From Plasmopara viticola (Eukaryota > Oomycota > Peronosporomycetes > Peronosporales > Peronosporaceae), in the NCBI GenBank assembly GCA_001695595.3, contig MBPM02000054.1, positions 186,001 to 250,000 on the forward strand: a stretch of DNA of 64,000 nt, written 5' to 3'. The position numbers were made by a program, and so were the translations under genes. The notes beneath the pieces are model-generated. The model ran no database searches. It was not told where the DNA came from and saw only the letters and a program-made list of their open reading frames with translations. Position 1 is the first letter of the stretch; each line of letters begins with the position of its first letter. Of this stretch, positions 55,900 through 64,000 are shown in pieces.

Positions 55900-56238
55900 C
55901 TATCGTAGGGTCGTACCGGAGCAAATCGCTTCGATTTTCGCGTTTGTTTGCCACGCGAGGGGTGCATTTTTTGAAATGCCCTCGCGACGCGCAAGCGGAT
56001 GAGCATACTGCTCGACGCCGAAGCCTGCATCAACCGGAAATATATTATCTGGTAGACTTCTTTTACTCTTCAAACCTCTTCTCCTCTTTAGATCTTTATT
56101 TGTATCAACCGAAAATATACGATCTGGTAGACTTCTTCTCCTCTTCAAACCTGTGTTCAAAAAGTACGCATGATTTCTCACAGGACGGTGACTTGTGTCG
56201 ATTTGAAACAGTTGACGAGTCACAAAGTCTTTTGCCAA
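55900..56238 (-). CDS. Unrecognised 112-codon frame with an internal basic repeat
   Basis: The peptide repeats LKRRRSLPDRIFSVD and LKSKRSLPDNIFPVD about 24 residues apart, reflecting a ~73-bp DNA direct repeat. The repeat keeps the frame. No signal peptide and no recognised family. Confidence 0.3.
   Translation of the reverse strand: MAKDFVTRQLFQIDTSHRPVRNHAYFLNTGLKRRRSLPDRIFSVDTNKDLKRRRGLKSKRSLPDNIFPVDAGFGVEQYAHPLARREGISKNAPLAWQTNAKIEAICSGTTLR
56032..56155. repeat. Direct repeat, two ~48-bp copies 73 bp apart
   Basis: TCAACCGGAAATATATTATC at 56032 and TCAACCGAAAATATACGATC at 56105 each continue into TGGTAGACTTCTT and CTCTTCAAACCT. Only a few differences. Confidence 0.85.
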
Positions 56239-57838
56239 CTATGTGTGACTCCAAGCACAGAGCCTCACAAAAGTAATGTAGTGAGGACTACCTCACCGAG
56301 GCTGCGCAACACGAAGAAGAGGGCAAGGCGAAGGTCAATGCGAATGTTCAACATATGAAACTTTGAAGGTGGACAAGGGACATTAATAGGCGCGCGCTTC
56401 TTGCTGCGGTGGAGCGAGATGCTCCTCTAGAGCCTCGTTACTTGAGCAGCTCTCTGGCGTGCGACTTTTTAACGCTCGCTGCCCACAATATAGGTACATG
56501 GGCGACCTAGGGCGCAAAAGCCATTTTGGTGCTTTGATACCTGAAGGAGTCGAGGCAACTTTTTTCGGTGTGAGCTCGGTTATCGTAACAATATGTGGCC
56601 AACCAGCACCCCTCTTAGCCGCCTATATGGTCATGAACAAGTTGACATTGTACAATAGTCAAGAGTATCAGATAACTCTTATTTTGGATGTGATATAATT
56701 CTTGAGGTTCGAGGATTCAACAGGCCACTACATGTAGTCGAATTTTTTTAGGAAGTTGGCTTTCCGTTGAGAGGAGTGGTGGCTCTTGGTGAACCACAGG
56801 CAACCTATCGGTAATTATATCGATTCGCACATAAAGTGTTTCGCGAGAAATATAATCACTGCCTTATTTATATGTCTAGTAAGGATGAAGCTGAGATTTG
56901 TATTGCATTAATATGAATCGTTAGGCATGGCGTGTGGTGTGGATTGAAGTTTTAAAACTGGCTTTATTATACAATATTTATGTTTTGATTCTACTGATTA
57001 TTTCTCAAAGTACCTCAGTATATAAGCTGGTTTACACATACCGACATGGTACCTGCCATCATAACGTAAGAGTATATGCTATCATATTTCGGCGACCCAT
57101 CGGATTGATTGTTTCTGACCATTGTTGTCATTTTAAATGTAGAATGCTGGTGTAGACCTGCCACAGCAATTAGCCAGTAAATTTGCTAATAATCCTCACT
57201 GGCACCTGAACAGCATGTCGCATATTACTTGTATTGTACCTTTTTCTTATGTAGAATATCAACATTACTAATAATTATTTCTATCTATCAAGTCTCAGGG
57301 TTAAAGTGTTGTCGGCTATATTTGGTGCGGCAGTGGCCGCTAAAAATCTAGTCATCATCGATACATGTTGACATAAAAAAATATTTTTCTCTTGACGTCT
57401 CGATCGCTGCGATTTCTTACGTTGTAAGTTGACAAGTCATGTGGTGTGCTATCGCCATGCCTTGAATGTTTCACACGGCATACAGGCTTTCATTGTGGCC
57501 TTTTTACATAATCAAAAGCTTAGAGTGCCATTGCGCACTATCAATTAAAATTGTCTGCTTGAGTTGTTTAAGCCAATCAGAACTGGCGATTGCGATATTG
57601 AAGATGGGCGACTCGCCTATTGCGATTCGCCTAAACGCGCTGCGATAGGCGAAAAAGTAGTGGAAACCGCCAGCTGCTGCACTGAATTTTTCAAGACCTC
57701 ACTTAGCAAAAAGACAGCCAAGCCGCAGGTCACTTGTTTTCACTCAGGCATCTATCCACCAGCTTTCGAATCGTAGAGAAAACAACGCATAACGCCATCA
57801 CGAATAGCCACTCTCACCCACAGCATCAGCAGTTCAGC
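56239..57838. other. Gene-poor stretch and 5' flank of the heat-shock factor gene
   Basis: About 1.6 kb with no supportable gene. An imperfect palindrome (CGCCTAT at 57614 with ATAGGCG at 57645) lies ~190-225 bp upstream of the factor's ATG. Confidence 0.5.
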
Positions 57839-59025
57839 ATGACAGACACATCGCTTGCTCTTGGCGCAGCACTCGCGCCTAGCACTCCCGCGTGCAACCG
57901 CCGCCCGCGCGCTCAAAGCATGCAGCATTACAGCGACAAGTGCTCGGTACCCCGCGAGTGCTGCAGTTCGGGCTCTTTTGTGAGCAAACTGTTTCGTATG
58001 GTCGACACGGAACTCCCTACAATCGTCTCTTGGTGTCGAGGTACATTGTCTACAATTGTGTGAGTGCCTTTAATCAGACAGCGAGACACTTATATCTATT
58101 TGTGTTTGTTGTTGTTGCGACAGGTGGTAGCGCGTTTTGCATTGTAGACTCAAAGTTGATGGCTGAGCACTGTCTTCCCAAGTATTTTCGCCACCGGCGC
58201 TTTTCGAGTCTTATCCGCCAGTTAAACTTCTACAGCTTTTATCGCGTGCAAGAGGGTCAGTTAACGATTTATCAACATTCATTTTTTCGGAAGGACCGTC
58301 CCGATCTACTTGTTCACATAAAGCGTCGTGGAGCTGGCAAGGCCAAAGATCCATGGTTTGATCCCTTAGCCAACACTAGTAGTCGGGCCCCCGAGTTATC
58401 CGTCAGTTTAATGAGCGGCGCACAGACGCCGAAGATGAGTCCGACGCCGTTGGGTCTTGCCGCCGCCTGCTACTCACCAATGGCAAAATCAGCAGCATTG
58501 GACAACATGTCTCCAGCTGTAAAACCTGCTATGACTCAGACTTGTCCGCCCTCGGTGGATCTAGGTGGATCATATCTGAGTGATAGTATTACGAAGAAAG
58601 ATATCGACCACGCGTACCCGTTTTCGTCGGCGCTAATTATGAAGAATGAGCTGTCGTTTGGTGATCTGATGGACTCGAGTTCGTACAAGGCGCAAAGTGG
58701 CTTGCCTGCGTCTTTGGACATCGACATTCAGGACTTTCTCACGGATGACTGCAACATCACACCCGGCCAGATCGATGATCGATTTTGTGGTGCTAACAAC
58801 CAAAATAAGTGTGCATTGGTCTCACGCGACTGTCTTAAATTTGACGACCCGCAGAATGTAGATTCGTCGCCATTGCTGACGAGTCAAGATGAAATAGAGT
58901 CGGTTAACTTCGAGAATGAGCTGCTTGTGGGCCTGGCCAACGTCGAGCCAGGAGCATGGGAGGCACCACTATCGCCATTGAATGACGACGAGGACGTGGT
59001 GCCGTGGCTGGACTTGTGCTTTTAG
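57839..59025 (+). CDS. Heat-shock-factor-type transcription factor (two exons)
   Basis: Coding exons 57839-58040 and 58124-59025 give 367 residues, starting at MTDTSLALGAALAP. The HSF DNA-binding domain spans ~46-145: FVSKLFRMVD, IVSWCRGGSAFCIVDSKLM in part across the splice, then LPKYFRHRRFSSLIRQLNFY (recognition helix) and HSFFRKDRPDLLVHIKRR. The C-terminal half is rich in Ser, Asp and Pro and ends in acidic-hydrophobic PWLDLCF, plausible for activation. No clear leucine-zipper trimerisation region follows the domain, and at 367 residues it is short. Known role: binds nGAAn repeats and drives stress genes; oomycetes have many such paralogues. The splice model restores the domain exactly. 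Confidence 0.9.
58041..58123 (+). other. 83-bp intron in the HSF DNA-binding domain
   Basis: The donor GTACAT follows TGGTGTCGAG and the acceptor GTTGTTGCGACAG ends a pyrimidine/T-rich tract. Removal joins the SWCR end of exon 1 to GGSAFCIVD and shifts frame correctly (phase 1). Without splicing the first frame stops at 58063. Confidence 0.85.
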
Positions 59026-61124
59026 AATGTGTTGTTAAACGACCGCCGATATTTATGCTGGGCGATGCTGCTTAGTCAGCCCTTCGCAATTTTTTATCAT
59101 GATCGTTTTTGAAATGACTCAAGTGCCGAAAGATGTAAGCAGGAAGATTTTAAGCTAGCGAGTTATTGAGACGACGATTAGGACAGTATGTAAAGTAGGA
59201 TGATGGCACAGCAAGTTAAGAAAAGAAAAGACGAAACAATTTTCCTGATATCCTTGAATCAATTTTTACAGCAGGAACAGCTTTAGACTTTAGCGAATCA
59301 AAAGCCGGTTCATTTGTTGCAACAACAGTCAATAACTACGTCAAAAAAGCAAAATGAATAAATGCATGTAACTTTACAGATCTACTAAGTACTCGGTATG
59401 GTTTACTGGCACTTGAGCACCTCACTTCGTACTCGAGCATCAAAAGAACGAGTGCTTCGAGGTCGTTGGTGTCAATGTGCTTTCGTGAACAAACCGCTTG
59501 AGCTCTTTTTCATAGTCGTATTGCTTCTTACCAGCTTACATAGCCTGCAGCAGGGTGCGATCCACGGGAACATCGCTAATAAGACAAGAAGGTCGACGTC
59601 TCGGCTCAAAAGCCAACCTATCGTTATCTCAGTCACGTACTTGATAAAATCTTGCTGCCAACAGTTCGAAGATGTCTTAAAACCACAAAATCCCACCCCC
59701 TAACAAATATAGACTTACCACCAGAATGGTGCTGCTCGTTGACTTCTATCTTGCGTTTAGTGTCGAATGCATTTTCACACCACGTTGTGCCACTCATTGT
59801 CCACCATGAGCGCCATGGTCGACAACCGCTCAACTCTTACTTTATTGTGGTGCGCGGTGAGCATTGGAGAAGCAAAATGCTTTTGTACCCGTAGTAGTCC
59901 ACGCTTTGGATGGTCCACTGGGCAGGTTGCACTTGAGCTGAAGTTTGTCTTCGAGCTCATCTTTCTCGCCAAAATGACCAGGTAATGCTACGCTTGACAC
60001 GATCGTCAGTTTTTGGTGGAATTCTGCGGCGACTAGGACACTTAGCCTTGGCTGGGAGCTCGACCAGACAAGTCCAGCAAAGGCGACTGGTAGGACGCGA
60101 ACAAACAAACTGGTCTTCGCGGGTGTTCATGTTATGTTATCATCTATTCTTCATCTGAAGTGTCCCGCGCAGGACCCATCTTCGGCGATCCGACAAGTAT
60201 ACAGTTAGCAGCCCTGATGTGGGCGGAAACAACAAACGTGTTGTGAGCACGCCACAAGATGTTTCTTGCCTTTAGTATCATCAATTGTTCCTTTGTAGAT
60301 AGGTTATGTTTTAGTATTGTGACCAAGCGTCCATAAAAAAAGCGGCCGATTAAAGTGGTCAGGACATAAAAGCACTATTTCATTTACTTATAATATGGTC
60401 GAATTTCTATATCGAACTCAGAAACTTGCAGGCGAAAACAATCAAGATGTTATAATGCAAGAACTGCGTAAATTTTGCAGAGCTACCAAATTCCGTTTAT
60501 CTGAGTCAAAGCCTTGGCAAACTCAAGGCTGATTGCAAATCGAGCTTGCCTCCTCGATTATTCTCTCTACGACATCTATGAAGGCGTAACTTTCTCTGGT
60601 TTCGCTGACTTAAGAACCTTACAAAAGGCGCTGGTTAAGAAGCTCAGTTTTGGCATATAAAATCTTCTTGAAGCTTCCAAAAACCTGCCTGGCGTATTTT
60701 AAAAGGTGCACACGATTAGCAATACGATTTTCGACAACGTTGTTCATCTAAATACAATTAGTCTAATGCTTCGAACAAGAAGAAACGCTTTCGTTGACGC
60801 GCTCCACCGTCGTAGCAAGTTCTTAAATGTTGTACGTTGTGGCATAGATTTGTCCAACCTGCGCGCAACTTTGTCACGAACTTGTTGCTTCGGGCCTGAA
60901 CAGGTTCTAGTCGCTCGGTCCCTCCGTCCCTCAGATGCTCAGTGTGTCTGCTACTCTGTTTTTGTTCTCCGGCAAAAGAGTGCAGACCTTCTTCGGCCCT
61001 TGTTTCTCCACGCATACATGATGCTATAACGAAACAAATTTTGTAGTGAGGCTGCCATAGCAAAGCGTACTTTTAGGTTTCTGAAATTTGTTATATATAG
61101 AAATGCAAACTCCAAAAGGCAGTA
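59026..61124. other. Gene-poor stretch
   Basis: About 2.1 kb with overlapping frames of 60-107 codons on both strands and no recognised motif. Confidence 0.5.
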
Positions 61125-62640
61125 TTAGTTAGTATAACAACCAAAAAAATGATAGCATTCACGAAGGTTGTTCTTCCGAGTGCTGCTTGCTTTCAAGCGC
61201 CATGTTTGGCACTTGCATAGCTTCTTCATTATCTGACGCATCATATCCGACTGCTTCGGTATCTTTAAATACAGTTTCTCTTGACTTGTTCTTTCGTACC
61301 CTATCATCGAACGCATCGTCCATAAAGTGTGCGGCCCGACGATTCAAACTGCAGCCGCCAGCAGATATTGTAAATCCGTGCGATTTCTTATGCTCTGAAT
61401 AGCCAAAAAAATTGGCGCGAACCGAACAAGCATCAAACTTGGATCGTTTCTACTTGAAAACTGAGAAGTACGCGTGGCAGCCGAACACCTTCAAGCTTGC
61501 CGACAAAGGCTTCACTACACTTCACACTTGGAACGGTGACAAATCATGATCAGTGGCGTGGGTCGCGAAGAAATGTAGCAGTCAAAGCAGCTTCACCCCA
61601 ATACAAATTTGGCAGACCAGCGTACTTCAGCATATAGCGGCCACAATTAACAAGTGGTTCATGCGCTCTGCAACGTCTTTTAGCTGTGGCGTGTACGGTG
61701 GTGTAAGGTTTTGTGTAGTAACACGATCTTGACAAGATTTTGCCGTTGCTCCAGAAATATGCCCAATGCCAATATCGCAACGAAGTGATTTATCACGCGT
61801 ATTGATCTGCTATTCGGCCAGCGCAACGTAAGCAGCAAGCTTGTCAGCCATCTCAGACTTCTTCCGTGGCAGATATACAGCACAGTAATGCAATATTGTC
61901 GCCTAAATAACAAAAAGCGCTTGCCACTACATTTTTCCGTCGGCATAGGTCCACACACATCGCTGTGCATGACTCCAAAACTATTTTGACACGATTTGGA
62001 GGAGACTTTATGACGCTTACCCGTGTCTAGTTGCCGAAGGCACACCCTTCACACAGCTCCCACTTGTTTATTGACTTAAAACAATACTTGCTCCATAGTC
62101 ATTTGCAGCAATAGTGTAAACCCGCCGTGACCAATGTGACCTAGTCAAAGTTATCAGAGGTTCAAAGAAGTGTCCCCATGGTATCCCAGAGTGCTATCGA
62201 CATTGACCTCGTTCACAGAAATTGGCTTCGAGCACAGCTTAAATCGTTTTTTTGCCTCCGCGAGTGCCTCGCTTCCAGCGAGGACCTTTGGCAGCCGTCG
62301 CGCTTAAAGTAATTGGGCCGTTATCATTCGTAAAGCATCCAATAGAGAAAAAATCGCGCGAAAGTTTGGGGGGGGGTCATACCGACGTAAGAACAATCTT
62401 CATCATTCCGCGGGACGTTGTTATCGGCATTACAATATCGTTCGTTCCCGCTGTTTGAACTATGCTGTCACCTGCGAAAGGCATGTCGAGTGGGCTAACT
62501 TCTTTGTAGTTTTTCGTATATGCTTTCGAGCACGTCATGAGTTAAGTGGCATTCGAGTCAACCAGAAACGCACGGCTTAACTTGGCGGCACATGCAGCTC
62601 CTCCGACCGAGAAATGTTATCCACAGAGTATTCGTTACTC
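61125..62640 (-). pseudogene. Ty1/copia retrotransposon relic 1 (protease, GAG-pre-integrase, integrase)
   Basis: Minus-strand order: AFLVDSNAT (~62570-62545, protease; DSGAT in active elements), LTNV-like protease text, LGHIGHGG (~62145) from the GAG-pre-integrase domain, MHSDVCGPMPTE (~61970-61935) at the integrase start. YMLKYAGLPNLYWGEAALTA (~61640-61580) and NRRAAHFMDDAF (~61347-61310) follow, from late integrase and the linker. Stops and shifts throughout. The reverse transcriptase lies outside or is lost. Confidence 0.75.
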
Positions 62641-62940
62641 TGCGCCAGCAATAATGTACTGATAGGTGATACCGGTCAACGATGCGACCAAGCAATAGTG
62701 ACGTCATGGGTAGGCGTGTGGACGGGCACAATTGTTCTGAGTTCGCCCGGATGACAAGTCGTTGTGATTGGTTTCGATAAATAATTAATTAGACGTAGCA
62801 AGTAGTTGCGAACTAAGGGCCTCATAAACATGTTCACTTTGCTCTAGTGCTCGATTTGCTCAATTCATTAGGTCGTGAGTTCAGGTCCCACAACTTTTGC
62901 TCTAAACAACGACTCCGCTATTTGCGATGGCCATCTCGAC
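62641..62940. other. Junction between two head-to-head copia relics
   Basis: It separates minus-strand copia pol from plus-strand copia gag. It may hold the 5' LTR or leader of the right-hand element. No clear LTR ends seen. Confidence 0.4.
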
Positions 62941-64000
62941 CTTAAGTCGTATCAACAAAGCCTATGGAGGCCAACTTTCGCAAACACAAGTTCAAGATGC
63001 AGATATTGCTCAAGGAACGCGATCTATTGGAGGTCATTCCCGAGAAGGTCAGACTTGAGCACTGCCTCTCCACGCTGGACCAAGCCGCGTTCAAGAGGAA
63101 GTCACGCAAGGCCATGACGATCATCCGTCTCGCAATCAAAGATTCGCAACTGCCTCTGGTCCGGTTGGCTGACGGTTGTGCATGATGCATGGTCACATCT
63201 GACGTCGCTTTCCGAGAAGAAGACTTTGATCAACAAGTTCTTTCTTCGTCGACGCTTCTTCGCGAAAATGATGCGTGAAGGTGATGATGAGCTAAGGCAG
63301 ACTAACAAGATCAAGACGCTGGCGGAACAGCTCGATGCGGTGGACGCTCCGGTCATTGAAGACGACTTAGACATTACGCTTCTAACAAATTTGAAAGATG
63401 CGTTTGCATTTCAAATTACGGTGTCGGAGTCTCGATCAGACTCGCTTGAACGAAAGCTCGTAACGTCTCGACTACTCTTCGAAGACATGAAGCGCTAGGA
63501 GCAAGGTAGTGACGCTGATGGAGCGACCTGCAAGCAAGGTCAAGCGCTCATGCTAAGCGACAACGGACGGCGTAATGAACCGATGGAGACTAGCAGCGCC
63601 TGCCATTCCTGTGGTGAAAGCGGGTAGTGGATTGCCAAGTCTCCTTCCTGTATAGCTCTGCAAGAACGCGAAGCGGCAGCAACCGCAGCGTGCAAACACG
63701 CGCAGCTAGGGGAATACGCTGGCGGAGATACCAGTGTCGCCAAGGACAGCTGTGTGTGGTTGGTTGACTTGGTGTAACGCAGCACATGACGAGCTCCGAC
63801 ATGTACATGAAGAAGTACAGTTCATCCCTTCCGGACTTGGATCTTGCAATTGACGGTTTTGATAAAGCAGTTGGTACGGGTGGTATTATCATAACCATGA
63901 CAACTCCATGTGGTGACGAAAAAAGACTTGCTTATGAACGTGTGGCATATTCCCAAGCTTTCGCACAGTTTGTTTTTTTGTCGGCCGCTTTTGTAAGGAT
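62941..64000 (+). pseudogene. Ty1/copia retrotransposon relic 2 (gag, continues off the window)
   Basis: MEANFRKHKFKMQILLKERD (62964) opens a UBN2-type gag. FKRKSRKAMTIIRLAIKDSQ and LPLVRLADG follow, then in the next frame HDAWSHLTSLSEKKTLINKF, KTLAEQLDAVDAP and VTSRLLFEDMKR up to 63498. A zinc-knuckle remnant CHSCGESG (~63600) and a WLVD protease start (~63755) follow in broken frames. The frameshift at ~63178 and later stops inactivate it. Confidence 0.75.

Noticed and set aside
57734..58063. A 109-codon frame covering the start of the HSF gene
   Set aside because: It is the unspliced read-through of HSF exon 1 into the intron; the real start is the internal ATG at 57839.
1..64000. CRISPR arrays, rRNA genes and bacterial-type operons
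   Set aside because: No regularly spaced short repeats, no rRNA-like text, and the genes are eukaryotic with introns and core-promoter motifs.

Overview
This window looks like nuclear DNA of an oomycete, most likely a downy mildew or Phytophthora relative (Peronosporales). The reasons are compact, mostly intronless housekeeping genes with oomycete-type Inr/FPR start-site motifs, an ankyrin-histone deacetylase fusion, possible elicitin-like and RXLR-like secreted-protein relics, and long gene-poor stretches full of old LINE, Mutator-like, Ty3/gypsy and Ty1/copia debris. No species is claimed.

Six protein-coding genes are well supported. (1) Positions 1-8808, minus strand: the N-terminal ~2,936 codons of a VPS13 lipid-transfer protein, open without interruption and running off the left edge. 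(2) 9606-10943, minus: an APC-superfamily amino acid/polyamine transporter. (3) 22360-23622, plus: a zuotin/DNAJC2-type ribosome-associated J-protein. (4) 39514-43521, plus: a P4-ATPase phospholipid flippase with a probable small in-frame intron near its 3' end. (5) 45144-47744, minus: an ankyrin-repeat class II histone deacetylase, convergent with the flippase. (6) 57839-59025, plus: a heat-shock-factor-type transcription factor whose DNA-binding domain is split by an 83-bp intron.

Between them lie gene-poor blocks. 11-18 kb holds small unrecognised membrane-protein-like reading frames and a possible RXLR-like effector relic (17.8-18.2 kb). 18.5-21.0 kb is a decayed LINE. 23.8-26.5 kb is a decayed Mutator-like element (MULE) with recognisable terminal inverted repeats, inserted in a diverged repeat just downstream of the zuotin gene. 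29.6-34.2 kb holds two gypsy pol relics with a perfect 27-bp-stem hairpin between them. 35.0-35.9 kb is a second MULE N-terminal relic. 51.3-55.6 kb repeats the order of parts seen at 31.4-36.6 kb, so it is probably a second decayed copy of the same composite element. 61.1-64.0 kb holds two copia fragments, pol on the minus strand and gag on the plus strand, head to head.

The six genes do not form an operon or pathway. They are conserved housekeeping genes standing as islands in transposon debris. The candidate host-interaction genes (a small secreted protein and an elicitin-like relic between flippase and deacetylase, and the RXLR-like relic) are all small, broken or uncertain.
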